Made by a program: the position numbers and the translations under genes. The notes beneath the pieces were generated by a model. It did not search any database. It was not told the DNA's origin and saw only the letters and a list, made by a program, of their open reading frames with translations. A DNA stretch of 64,000 nt from Leishmania donovani. Lineage: Eukaryota; Euglenozoa; Kinetoplastea; Trypanosomatida; Trypanosomatidae. Of this stretch, positions 49,067 through 58,945 are shown piece after piece; the first letter of the stretch is position 1, and every line of letters begins with the position of its first letter. Location of the stretch: the NCBI RefSeq assembly GCF_000227135.1, contig NC_018262.1, positions 1,188,223 to 1,252,222 on the forward strand, written 5' to 3'.

Positions 49067-50305
49067 TCACGCATTCGCAATATGCGCGCGGTAGTGGCAG
49101 TTCTCACTTCGGTGGTTGCCTCCGCAGTGCTTGCACGGGTTCGCACGGAAGCAGTTGGCGGTACTGTGCCCTAGCTGGCCGCAGCGGTCGCACTTGAGCA
49201 GCTCGGGGTGCTTCTGGAAGCAATTACGCGCCGTGTGGCCCGTACCGCCGCAGAAGGAGCAGCGCATGTTGCCGTTCAGCTTGCGGAAGCACTCCGTCTC
49301 CGTGTGCCCCTTGCTACCACAGAAACTGCAGACCCCGCCGGGCCCGATGTACCGCTCCAGCCAGGCCGTGTTCACCTGAGCTGGCTGGGCGTCGGCCTCT
49401 TCTGTCACCGCATGTCCGATGCCGTAGTGCTCGACGTATTGCGCCGTCAGCCGCTCCACCGCTGCCTCCGACACCTGCTGCGTCAGAGACGGAAAGTACG
49501 TGGAGAGGAGGTGGATGTGCCGAACATCGTCGGCGGCGTACTCGAGGAAGTGCTCCGGAAGCGGTCGCGTATCCCAAACAGGGCGGTCGCCAACCATCAT
49601 GGCTGTCTGCACGGCAGAGTCGCCCTCCTGCCGGTGGATACCGGCGACACTCTTAAGCACGTACGTCATGCCAGATCGCCGGTTCACGCTGCGCAGCTTC
49701 CACTGCACGGCGGTAAAAAGGAGCTGCAAATCCAGCACACGCCTCGGGGTCAAGTCCATCTGCGTGCTCAGTGCTTCGATGTCGCGTCGGCAGTCGAAGA
49801 AGAGCTTTCGAATTGTCTCGTCATGGAACACGGGCCGGAGAGCCTGCATGAAGACCGGCACTGACAAAGAGAGAACGTCAAACAAGAACACGACCGGTAC
49901 CACGTCACTGCAGGTCTGCACAAGCGAGACACGACCAAGCTGAGGCGTCTTGATTGCCTCTGGGGTGCAGAAAGCCTCGACGTCGATGGCGATCTGCCGA
50001 CTGCGCTGCAACACCCCAACGGCTTCTTTCAGTTCCTGCTCGGTGCTGATTACCTTGTATGGATACTTCAGAATGGCAGCGCAGTCGCCGGTCACAGGAA
50101 AGGAGGAGAAGCGTGACGACACGTGCGACCAAGAAGTCCTTGCCGGGCTGGTACTAGCGGCACCACCGCTGCTGCTGCTTCCATCGACGTCATGCGTGCT
50201 CGACGACAACGGCGTGCTCTGCGAGATCGTGCGTGCTGGTGTAGCCACAGTACTCCGCAAAAGCCCACGGAACGCAGCACAGGTGTAAAGCTGAAAAGCC
50301 CTCAT
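49067..50305 (-). CDS. DEDDy 3'-5' exonuclease (RNase D-like) fused to four zinc knuckles
   Basis: This 412-residue protein starts at ATG 50303-50305. The first ~35 residues are Arg/Thr/Ser-rich with no acidic residues, a likely mitochondrial presequence. The exonuclease domain covers about 80-285: Asp108-x-Glu110 in 'IAIDVEAF', Asp171 in 'KLFFDCRRDIEAL', and Tyr256/Asp260 in 'EYAADDVRHI'. All DEDDy catalytic residues are therefore present. The C terminus holds four CCHC knuckles at about 326-339, 349-362, 372-385 and 391-403; the last has one residue fewer before His. Such knuckles bind single-stranded RNA or DNA and resemble those of the kinetoplastid UMSBP-type proteins. A role in mitochondrial RNA or minicircle metabolism is inferred. 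Confidence 0.88.
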   Translation of the reverse strand: MRAFQLYTCAAFRGLLRSTVATPARTISQSTPLSSSTHDVDGSSSSGGAASTSPARTSWSHVSSRFSSFPVTGDCAAILKYPYKVISTEQELKEAVGVLQRSRQIAIDVEAFCTPEAIKTPQLGRVSLVQTCSDVVPVVFLFDVLSLSVPVFMQALRPVFHDETIRKLFFDCRRDIEALSTQMDLTPRRVLDLQLLFTAVQWKLRSVNRRSGMTYVLKSVAGIHRQEGDSAVQTAMMVGDRPVWDTRPLPEHFLEYAADDVRHIHLLSTYFPSLTQQVSEAAVERLTAQYVEHYGIGHAVTEEADAQPAQVNTAWLERYIGPGGVCSFCGSKGHTETECFRKLNGNMRCSFCGGTGHTARNCFQKHPELLKCDRCGQLGHSTANCFRANPCKHCGGNHRSENCHYRAHIANA

Positions 50306-50320
50306 CTTTCTGTGAGCCGG

Positions 50321-50352
50321 CTTAAAAACGGCAAATAGAGAGAGAGAGAGCA
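50321..50352 (-). promoter_or_regulatory. Trans-splice acceptor region of the exonuclease gene
   Basis: A (CT)n tract on the minus strand (about 50336-50350) is followed by T-rich sequence, with the first AG at 50321-50322, 15 bases before ATG 50305. Confidence 0.55.
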
Positions 50353-52468
50353 GTGCGGTGGCAAGGTCAACAAGGAGCGTCCTTATCGCGTCTCAGATGG
50401 TAATAGGCGCAGGGTTGTCTCCTCGTGCTTCAGACAACACTTCCTTCTCCCCTTTTCACAGATCTACCGGCACGCAGAGACACGCACGAAGCAAAGACGA
50501 CAGCGAGCCCACACACACACACACAATGGTGGCACGCCCTTATAGAGGAAAGCGAAAGAAGTGTGGGCGGAAAGATACTGGGGAAAAACCCAAGCAGGAG
50601 ATGGAAAAAGAGGGAGAGAGCGAGGAAGAGACGGGCAAGCGAGCACACGGCGAGAGAAGAAGAGCAGCTTCAGCGGATATGTCCGCGTCTCCACTTCGCT
50701 TCGCACACTGCGCGCGCACTCTTCTCTTTCGACCCTCTTTTTTGTTGGTTTTATGAATTCTGTCAACGCTTTCTCAGTCGCTCTTTCTGATTATAGAAGT
50801 TACTCTTACTCGGCGAGAACGGAGGATGGGGAAGCGAGCTGGGGGCTGAAGCGGAATGATGCTGAGGTGAATGCCAATGGACGATGAGGCTGGCCGTGTC
50901 GTCCGATACACACGCACAGGGGAAACAACTAAGGGGGTGTAATGGAGAGCGAGAGAGGGGAAAGAGGGAGATCCCCGTAGTCCTTATAGGCTTCGAAGGG
51001 GCGTGACAAAGAAACGCAGAAGCAACGCAAACACACCACAGAACGAAAAGGGAGGTGATATATAGGCACGCACACGCACATGCACACAAGAGGCAGGGGG
51101 TGAGAGAGGCAGGTAACGGATCAATAAGAGGAGAAGCGAAGGGAAAAGAATGCCCGGCAAGGGTCTCACGAAACAACAACAGAGCACAAGCAAAAGGGCG
51201 AAGAAAAACGGCGCAAGCACGAAACCAGGCGCGCACGTCAGAGACACCCCGCAGCAGCAACGACGACAGCGGCAATGACAACATACACAAGCACAGAAAC
51301 AAAATGCCGTAGGAGGTGGGATTTGAGGTGAGAAAAAAAGGAAAGACGGCTTCACTCCACCCCCCCCCACCCTCCACCCTCTCTGTCTCTCCGCCAAGAG
51401 TCACGCGACACTTCTTCCCGTGAAACCGATGCGAAGACGGTTGACACAGAGGAAGAGCAGAAACAAAAAGACAAAAAAAAAGTAGGATTCGAGATGAGAA
51501 GCGTACTTCCTCAGTGTATGCGCGCTCGCTTAAGTGTTTCGCGGCGAAAAGGAGTGCAGAGCTCAGACAGCGCGGAGAAAGGTCCGACAAAAGACAAGGT
51601 GAAGAGAGCAGTGCACAGTGAGAGGGACAGAAGATGCTTTAGAGAGCAGCGTAAGCCCAGTCGGTGGTGAACGGCTGCCAGCCAGAAAAGGATATGCTGG
51701 AGCTACCGCTGTGGCAGCGGTGGGAAAGGTGCGACTTTACCTTAACCAGAAACCAAACGAAGAAGCCGGAACAAACGGAATGATTATGCGGTCGCCGCTC
51801 CAGTCGAGTGCGCCTGCTAGACACACGCTCGCGCACTCAACCGTTGAATTAGTACCTGTGTGTGCGTACGTTGGGGGTTAGGCGTGTGAGGGTGGTCGCG
51901 ATGAATATGTTTTCCACGACGAGCACCAGCTGCATCGACGTTGGTGTTGAGGGAAGCAAGAAAGCGCATGAAGGGGCAGACAGAGATATCGAGTAGCGCA
52001 CAGGACAACAGTCAAGGCGACGAGAAGAACCGCAACGCAAAGCACACAAAAAAATGCTCGGGCAGTGCGCGAAGAGCATCGCGCATTTTTTTGTCGACCT
52101 TGTTTCGTTGCCTGTGCACGTGCTCCATAGAAGACACGGGCGAAGCAGTTCAGAGGCGACTGCAGTGTTACCACCGCCTTACGGCCGCTCATTCGCGGCG
52201 GAGCTTTCGCTCCTGGCGGAGTGCGGTCCATTTCTCTTCCCTGTTGCCGCAGGCAGCCGTCAGCCGCTCCACCGGCTCGAAGACAAATTGAGCGACAGGA
52301 ATAAAGTCTTTTTTTTTCCAGTTCTCTGCAGACTTCGCACACGCGCTCTCACACAAAATGCGCATATGTACTAGCCAACCGCCGCCACCCACGGGGGATC
52401 GTCGATATTCGCCGCTAGCGTGCTATCATCGTCGTACTAACGTTCTGAAAATCCTTTGGGGTGTACAG
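50353..52468. other. 2.1-kb gene-free stretch
   Basis: This spacer has a CA microsatellite (about 50510-50524), a long purine-rich plus-strand block (50570-50660), a C-rich block at 51357-51372 and an A9 run near 51473. Minus-strand frames are Ser/Leu/Cys/Phe-rich, a by-product of pyrimidine richness rather than a gene. Confidence 0.55.
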
Positions 52469-53851
52469 CTAGCTCACCGTGAGCATATCCAAGTAGTTGC
52501 GCGTCATAAACCATAGGAGACCCTCCTCACCAACGGCGTCGGCTGTGGGGCGATCTTCGGTCCACGTTTCAAAAGACTCGACAGACGGTGCGCGGCCAAA
52601 GGTCCAGATCTCTGGCTCCAGCAAGAGGGAGCGCTGCTTTGTGGACGAGCGAGGCCCTTCATAGTGCAGCACGACCAGCGCCGCGTCGGTCGGGGCACTA
52701 CAGCTTGGTGGGTGGAGGGCTATAGAGGCCTGCTGCATCCCTAGGTACGCCTGTAGTCTGTGCCTCAACCGGTACAAGAGTCCAGCGCAAGGGTCCACGT
52801 CCAATCTGGCCGCCTTTGCAGGACTGAGTGGATTCAGCCGACTCCCAAACCACGTGGGCCCCGGTCGAATCCCCCATCCCCACTCATACCGCGCGGTGCC
52901 ATACACACGCAGCATACACCCGCTCGGCAGCAGCACATCCACGTCTCGATTGGTCCACGAGTTCTGCACAACCTCGCGCAAATCACTCACTCGCGAGCGT
53001 AGCACCGGGCTCATCGTCACAACCGTGTCACCCTGGTCACGTCGAAGTGGGATGACAACGTAGTCGTGGCCATCATACATCTTCGGCGGTCGAGGTGCTC
53101 GGTAGAACTTGCCTGTCGGCGAGTACTCAATGTAGACGTGCCTCAACCGGCCTATACCCTCGAACGTTTGCCGAGTACGTTCAACGAGGTAGCGCAGAGA
53201 GGCCGGCATTTCCGCGAGGCGAATGCGGTCTCCAGAGCCCCACGGTGCCTTCATGAGCTGGATGTCCTCGGGATGGTCCGCAATGACCCGCGTATGCTTC
53301 AGGAATCCAAAGTCAAGCGGCGTCGACGACCCTGCGCTGGGATTGGACGAGGCGCGCGCGTCCACCTCGCCGCTTTCCAGCGCCTCCCTCGCGATCGCCA
53401 GTTGCACTGATCGTTCAACAGCGCGGATCTTGCGCGGATCCACGGTGTTGCCGAGCGTCTGCGACCAGCGCTGAACCTCGTTAAGCAAAACGTTTCGCAT
53501 CTCCGGGGGCAGAACATTGCTTCGCACGCACACCCCGATGTTCTCCTTTGCCGTGAGGGCGACGCCGTGTGCCCCCTCTGTTGCCGCATGGGCTGCAGGT
53601 GTGTGTTGTGGTTTGGCTCGCTGCCGCTGCAGCGGTGCCGCGACCGCCTCAGCCGCTGCCACAGCACTGGCCGGTGCGACGCGGCGAAAGAATTCCATGT
53701 CGGCATCCGTCATGGTCGGGTACGCGGTGCCATCCGGATCCATCAGCTCCTCTCTCCACTGGTACGCTAGGCGCTTGCGAGTGGCCACGAAGACGCCAAC
53801 GACGATGGTGGGAACCGCCAATGCGGTGTACCACGACTGAATCCCAAGCAT
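52469..53851 (-). CDS. Membrane-anchored AlkB-like (2OG-Fe oxygenase fold) protein lacking the usual metal ligands
   Basis: This 460-residue protein starts at ATG 53849-53851; the longer frame to 54034 was not used. A single transmembrane helix lies at about residues 7-24 ('WYTALAVPTIVVGVFVATRK'). A low-complexity Ala-rich linker follows. From about 235 to 330 the pattern recalls AlkB homologues: 'HVYIEYSPTGKFYRAPRPPK' (Tyr at 243), 'HDYVVIPLRRDQGDTVVTMS', 'VDVLLPSGCMLRVYGTARYE' and 'WGWGI' (Trp at 324). In AlkB enzymes the first block carries H-x-D and the last reads W-x-H-x-I, supplying the three Fe(II) ligands. Here these positions read like A-P-R and Trp. It is probably a non-catalytic AlkB-like protein or a misread fold. 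Location may be mitochondrial or ER membrane. Confidence 0.6.
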   Translation of the reverse strand: MLGIQSWYTALAVPTIVVGVFVATRKRLAYQWREELMDPDGTAYPTMTDADMEFFRRVAPASAVAAAEAVAAPLQRQRAKPQHTPAAHAATEGAHGVALTAKENIGVCVRSNVLPPEMRNVLLNEVQRWSQTLGNTVDPRKIRAVERSVQLAIAREALESGEVDARASSNPSAGSSTPLDFGFLKHTRVIADHPEDIQLMKAPWGSGDRIRLAEMPASLRYLVERTRQTFEGIGRLRHVYIEYSPTGKFYRAPRPPKMYDGHDYVVIPLRRDQGDTVVTMSPVLRSRVSDLREVVQNSWTNRDVDVLLPSGCMLRVYGTARYEWGWGIRPGPTWFGSRLNPLSPAKAARLDVDPCAGLLYRLRHRLQAYLGMQQASIALHPPSCSAPTDAALVVLHYEGPRSSTKQRSLLLEPEIWTFGRAPSVESFETWTEDRPTADAVGEEGLLWFMTRNYLDMLTVS

Positions 53852-54763
53852 GGCAACGACCTCACCTAATCTGTATGCACGCTTGTTCCCTTCGTGCTTG
53901 TACTGAAGATGTACGCTGGCGCACGCGCATTTCGTCCGCCAGTCCAGTGTAAAGATGCTGATGCCTCCATCTGTGTATGTGCGGCAAGCACACCCATCAG
54001 TCGAATGGCCGCGAAAAGGGAGTAGGAAGGACAATACGTAAGGCGACGACAGCGCAGCGGAAAGACAGAGAAGATGGATGGTAAGCAGAGTCGAGGCAGT
54101 GCAGTTTGGACGTGGGAGTAATCGCTCTTACAATGTGAGGTGCCCAGCGTGAAAAAGAGACGCGAAGGCAATGCCGCTTGTGCGTGTCCATGTACACACA
54201 GCGAGAAGGTCGCCTGCTTCATCTCTCAGACCCTTTCCCATCCTGCCAAATGGAGAGGGGGTGAGGACGAGTTGAGTGCACGCGTTGCTAGAGAGACGCA
54301 TTCCAGCCCATAACCATGAGGACAAGAAAACATAAGCGTGGAGTGTAAGCAGCTTCGGTGTGTTGCCCGCTTTTAGTGGCCCGTTGTTAATTGAGAGGGT
54401 GAACGTGATGAACGCGAAAGCTAACGGGAGAAAAACCGAACATCACATCAGCGCTGACCTCCTCTTCAACCCCTCTCTCCAACGGTGGCAAACAAGTGTG
54501 CAGTTTGCATTGGTTGGCGATCCGCGCGCCTCAGAACACACACACAAACGCTGTGCATGAAATCGTGCGCGGAAAGCTGGCCAGCAGCGTCTGCTCGGCG
54601 GTGAGAGGGTTCTCCGAGCGACACAGGCAGTTGACGCAGAAGCCGTTGACACAAATCAAATGAATACGCAATAGAGAGAGGAAAGAAGGTGCAGCGCGCA
54701 GCGCACCACAACGAGGGAGTCACTGATGGCACTCAACCTTAGCAGCTGCTAGTGATTTGTTTG
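53852..54763. other. Intergenic region
   Basis: Spacer between the AlkB-like gene and the glyoxalase pseudogene. Open frames are short and random, and no RNA gene is seen. Confidence 0.6.
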
Positions 54764-55195
54764 TTACTCTTTCGCGCCGGAGGTGGCTCCTGCTCCTGCA
54801 TCTTGCGCCTTGAGCACTCCCGGCATCACCTTTTCGTTGTTTGGCTCACTCTTGTGCCTATCTGGATTGAAGAAAAACACCATGCAGCCGTACTTCCACC
54901 CATGGTTCGGTGGAACGTCCTCGGTGGACAGCTGCGCTATCAGCGTCTTCACATCACACTAATCCCCACGCGTGCGAAATCCTTTTATCGAGCTTGGCGT
55001 AGGAGACGCTGCAGTTCACGCGACCGCACGATTCCTCCTCAATCAGCCGGGGTTGCGTCTTACACAAGAACGGCGAGTGTGCGCCTCGCCTCCGACGCAT
55101 AGCGGATGCGAAACAATTGCCTGTGAAAGTCCTTTAGTGCGCAAATCCATGCTACGACCGACGTCTCTCACGCGAAGAATGGTGTAAACGCCCCG
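54764..55195 (-). pseudogene. Glyoxalase I (lactoylglutathione lyase-like) pseudogene
   Basis: Three minus-strand frame segments in order match the intact glyoxalase I at 58147. 'YTILRVRDVGRSMD' (about 55130-55180) matches 'HTMIRVGDLDRSIK'. 'SYAKLDKRISHAWG' lies around 54965-55010. The C-terminal part (54764-54958) shares 'DVK', 'DVP', 'PD' and 'NEK' at matching spacing: 'DVKTLIAQLSTEDVPPN' versus 'DVKELVADMRKHDVPID', and 'NPDRHKSEPNNEKVM' versus 'DPDGYYIELLNEKMM'. Stops at 55043-55045 and 54959-54961 and two frame changes break it, and no ATG stands at the expected start. The equivalent of Glu120 is kept. It is diverged, so an old duplicate. Confidence 0.75.
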
Positions 55196-55504
55196 CGCTC
55201 CTTGAACTGTACGGGGGTGCGTATTTTTTTTCCGTGTTTCTACGCGATACTTCTACCTCCCTAGTCTTCGAAGGCAGCAGTCGCCTACAGTTCACAGTGA
55301 TGCTGATCCTCGAAGGGGTTGAGTTAACAAAGAGCCCAAGGCCCCACAGATCAGCACAAGCACCAGCGAGAGCACATACCCTTCATTCCTCTTTCTCTCC
55401 TTTCTTGTCACCTCCAAAATTAAGGAGGCGTGACGCCAGGGCATTCTCAAGCACAGCCTTTGACAGTATATATGTGCACACCTGCGTTGTGTTTGTTTTT
55501 CCTT
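55196..55504. other. Spacer between the glyoxalase pseudogene and repeat alpha
   Basis: About 310 bases with a T9 run near 55225. No similarity was noticed to the matching spacer at 58573-58945 next to the intact gene. Confidence 0.5.
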
Positions 55505-55875
55505 GCTACCAGCGTGTTGTTCTACCACGCACACGCCAACGAATGAGCGCACACGCAACCACAGCTCACCCACCTCTGCGGCACCACGGCTACACTCTGG
55601 TCGTCTAGGGCGCACCGCCCTCTGCCGCGAAATCGAGCCGCGCGCCTCGTGCGCCAGACGGGCCTCCGCTGGGGCGCATGCCTCGATCCAAGCAGGGTCG
55701 CCTGCAGCGTCCTGCGCTCCAGGGCAGTGGCGACGGCGTCTCTGTCGCCCGCGTAACAGGGGGCGGCCACCGCGCACGCCGCACGAGCTCGAGGAGGAGG
55801 CGGGCCAGCCTCGGGGCAGGGCCCTCTGAGGCCCGGCCTGCGTGCCGTGCTCCTGCGCCCAGAGCCGCTGCAAGT
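55505..55875. repeat. GC-rich repeat alpha, copy 2 (runs into assembly gap)
   Basis: Nearly identical to 58946-59318, including the left edge 'ccagcgtgttgttctaccac', and to copy 1 from 17108 on. The right end reaches 'cccagagccgctgcaagt' and then N bases. No coding capacity was recognised. Confidence 0.92.
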
Positions 55876-56094
55876 NNNNNNNNNNNNNNNNNNNNNNNNN
55901 NNNNNNNNNNNNNNNNNNNNNNNNNNNNNNNNNNNNNNNNNNNNNNNNNNNNNNNNNNNNNNNNNNNNNNNNNNNNNNNNNNNNNNNNNNNNNNNNNNNN
56001 NNNNNNNNNNNNNNNNNNNNNNNNNNNNNNNNNNNNNNNNNNNNNNNNNNNNNNNNNNNNNNNNNNNNNNNNNNNNNNNNNNNNNNNNNNNNNN
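55876..56094. other. Assembly gap (219 N)
   Basis: Undetermined bases between repeat alpha and the first beta unit, in the same relative place as the 17417-17994 gap. Confidence 0.99.
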
Positions 56095-57196
56095 AGAATG
56101 CAGAGAAGGGTTGGGGCGGGGCAGCGATGGACACCAGACGGCGGAGCCCCGGTGCAGCGTGTGTGTGAGGCGTGTCGCAGCGTTGGGGGAGGTGGAGGAG
56201 GAGGGGAGGCGTGCCTGGATGGCTTGCCCGCATGCTGCCGCGACAGTTCGGATACCGCCCTGCGCCGGCGGCGGCAGGAGACGCTCCAACCTCCTCTCCA
56301 CCCGCACGCCCTTCACAGTCGCGGGGCTGTGGCCGGGCAGAGGAGGCTGGCGGAGGGGGCCGGGCCGGGGGCCACGCCTGTGCGCCGGCCCCGCGCAGAG
56401 CACCCAGCCTGTCGCGCTGAGAATGCAGAGAAGGGTTGGGGCGGGGCAGCGATGGACACCAGACGGCGGAGCCCCGGTGCAGCGTGTGTGTGAGGCGTGT
56501 CGCAGCGTTGTGCAAGATGACGGCCCGCAACGTCGTCTGCTTCGAAAAGTCAGTGAATCTCACATAGCGTACGAGGCACCGCGCCGGATCAAGCGTTCTC
56601 ATAGCCGACACAGGCGGAGGTGCCGGGTCTGGCGAGTGGGCGGGGTGCTGCAACGCTAGCGCAGCAGTTGAGAGCACGCCACATGCGTCCCATGCCGCCA
56701 CTGCCGGCGACCCGCCGCTGCAGGAATGCGAAGCACAGACAGGTACCGGTGCGGGCCTGTGCGAGGCNNNNNNNNNNNNNNNNNNNNNNNNNNNNNNNNN
56801 NNNNNNNNNNNNNNNNNNNNNNNNNNNNNNNNNNNNNNNNNNNNNNNNNNNNNNNNNNNNNNNNNNTGGGGCGGGGCAGCGATGGACACCAGACGGCGGA
56901 GCCCCGGTGCAGCGTGTGTGTGAGGCGTGTCGCAGCGTTGTGCAAGATGACGGCCCGCAACGTCGTCTGCTTCGAAAAGTCAGTGAATCTCACATAGCGT
57001 ACGAGGCACCGCGCCGGATCAAGCGTTCTCATAGCCGACACAGGCGGAGGTGCCGGGTCTGGCGAGTGGGCGGGGTGCTGCAACGCTAGCGCAGCAGTTG
57101 AGAGCACGCCACATGCGTCCCATGCCGCCACTGCCGGCGACCCGCCGCTGCAGGAATGCGAAGCACAGACAGGTACCGGTGCGGGCCTGTGCGAGG
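56095..57196. repeat. Tandem beta repeats (three units, one variant) around a gap
   Basis: Three units start with the same 'ttggggcggggcagcgatgg' sequence: 56095-56419 (shares about 90 bases, then a different GC-rich tail), 56421-56767 and 56867-57196. The last two are identical over the readable part, including 'caggtaccggtgcgggcc' at the end, and match 17995-18314. The unit length of about 330-350 bases and head-to-tail order indicate a tandem array that the assembly collapsed. Confidence 0.92.
56768..56866. other. Assembly gap (99 N)
   Basis: Undetermined bases between two identical beta units; the copy number of the array is therefore unknown. Confidence 0.99.
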
Positions 57197-58146
57197 CGGG
57201 TCTGCCGTCGTCTCTTCAGCCCCCATGTATGATCTTTTGCTGCGGGGTGCCTTCTGCGCGGCATCTTGTATCGTAGTGTGCCGCACCGCGTTTGTCGTTT
57301 GGTGTTCTGCTCGACCGCAGCGAGCAAAACAAGAAAGCGGCATTTTCCCCTCGCTCGACCTCTGCCTGGTCTCACCACTTCAGAAACATCGGGGTGGCAT
57401 TCGTGTCGCTCCCCGATAGCCCTTCCCCTCACGCCCCGCTTTGCTTTGCCGACAGCCGGATTGCTACGCAGCACACGCACGCGCGCATAAGCCGCAGCCC
57501 GTCCCGTGCGAAAAAGAGAACGCAGGAAAGAAAAGGTCGCTCAACAGTGCGAGAAGTTGCCTGCTGCGCCGTAGCTGATACTGCAAGAATGCTGGCGTCG
57601 GTGGGGCATGCGACGCGGTTTCCATGAGGAGAACAAAGATAAGCTGGAGAGCCACAAGAGATTGTTCGAAAGATTTAAGCAGTCCGTCTCTGGCTCCCTC
57701 CCCCCTGGTCAGCTGCGTGGAGTACTCGAGACGGTCTGCCAGGCCATCTTCGTGCGCACGCTCGGGACGGCACCAATCATCGAAAGAAGGAGGTGAGGGC
57801 AGGAAAAGGTCACGGAGAAGGAGCGAAGCCCCCTCAACCATTACCATCCTCGCCACACTCCGGCCGAGATTCCTCCTCCACCTTGAGAGAAAACAGCAGT
57901 TGGCCGAACTCCTCCGCAAACGGTGGTAGAGAGGATTGTCGCGGCGACAGAAGAGAGCGCTAACACATGGCAGGCGGGTGTGCGAAGGCCAACCACATAA
58001 GGCGGAAGACATGCATTAGTGGCGCAGAAAGGTCGAGCACGGCCGACACAAGCGGCGGCAATCACCAGGCCAGAAGGGCGGAGCGAACGAATCGTGGTCA
58101 GCGAGGCAGACAGGGAGGAAGCGCAGCAAAAAAAGAATTGGGGACC
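57197..58146. other. Intergenic region downstream of glyoxalase I
   Basis: About 950 bases between the beta array and the glyoxalase I stop codon, likely its 3' UTR. Open frames on both strands overlap and match nothing I know. Confidence 0.55.
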
Positions 58147-58572
58147 TTAGGCAGTGCCCTGCTCCTTCATATCCGCCTCCGCCTTCTCCATCATCATCTT
58201 CTCGTTGAGCAGCTCAATGTAATACCCATCCGGGTCGACCACGAACGCCATGAAGCCGCTCTCGTCTTCGTAGTCGATCGGCACGTCATGCTTGCGCATG
58301 TCAGCCACCAGCTCCTTCACGTCCTCCACCCCGATAGCAATATGACCGTACGCTTCGTCGTGTTTGTAGGATGTGACACCGTAGTTGTACGTCAGCTCCA
58401 GAACCGTCGAGCTCATCTCGGGTGCGTAGCCAAGAAAGACGAGGGTATACTTGTCCTGCGGAACATCCCACTTCCGTAGCACCTTCATGCCCAGACGCTC
58501 CGTGTAGAACTTGATGGAGCGGTCGAGGTCGCCGACGCGAATCATGGTGTGCAGCATACGACGAGACGGCAT
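58147..58572 (-). CDS. GLO1: Glyoxalase I (trypanothione-dependent lactoylglutathione lyase)
   Basis: This 141-residue protein starts at ATG 58570-58572; the upstream extension lacks an ATG and spans the splice acceptor. The length equals the Leishmania enzyme as I remember it. The vicinal-oxygen-chelate fold is complete, and all four metal ligands sit at the expected positions: His8 ('MLHTMIRVGD'), Glu59 ('SSTVLELTYNYG'), His77 ('HDEAYGHIAIGV') and Glu120 ('DPDGYYIELLNEK'). The enzyme isomerises the hemithioacetal of methylglyoxal and trypanothione to S-D-lactoyltrypanothione in the cytosol; trypanosomatid forms prefer nickel and trypanothione. A broken paralogue lies at 54764-55195, and repeat alpha lies upstream of both copies. 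Confidence 0.95.
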   Translation of the reverse strand: MPSRRMLHTMIRVGDLDRSIKFYTERLGMKVLRKWDVPQDKYTLVFLGYAPEMSSTVLELTYNYGVTSYKHDEAYGHIAIGVEDVKELVADMRKHDVPIDYEDESGFMAFVVDPDGYYIELLNEKMMMEKAEADMKEQGTA

Positions 58573-58593
58573 TTTCCTTGCACTTGTCGAGCT

Positions 58594-58625
58594 CTTTTGT
58601 GAAAGAAAACACAAAAACGCAGGAG
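58594..58625 (-). promoter_or_regulatory. Trans-splice acceptor region of GLO1
   Basis: The minus strand reads a T/C-rich tract (about 58603-58622) followed by 'caaaag', with the first AG at 58594-58595, about 21 bases before the ATG. Confidence 0.5.
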
Positions 58626-58945
58626 GAGAATGAAACTTGTCACGTCGAAGTCAGCAACTGAAGCGATGTGAGGCAAGAAAGCCACAAGCAGAGGTGCGAT
58701 GGGTTGGCAGTGCAAACATCAAAGATATCTGGGCGTGTGGGTAATGTCGGATTCGTCACGATGCACGCGTGAAGAAGTGGTGATTGATAGAAAGGAGGAA
58801 GGGCAGAAGAAAAAAAAAAGAAACAAAGGCCAGCAGAGTGAGGCGCATAGCAAGAGCATACGTGGGCAGCAGCAGAGAGTCCAGATAACGTCGCAAAAGA
58901 AAGCATTCATTTCGCTCCGGTAATCAGTTGAAGAGGGATCCTCGC
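58626..58945. other. Intergenic region
   Basis: About 320 bases with a plus-strand A10 run near 58810-58819. No gene is seen. Confidence 0.55.

Noticed and set aside
53852..54034. Upstream extension of the AlkB-like protein
   Set aside because: The hydrophobic anchor begins right at ATG 53851, and the upstream sequence is Cys/Thr-rich and not protein-like.
55292..57131. Long minus-strand frames (up to 469 codons) across the repeat cluster
   Set aside because: They cross N gaps and GC-rich repeat, where low stop density gives long random frames on both strands. No domain was recognised.
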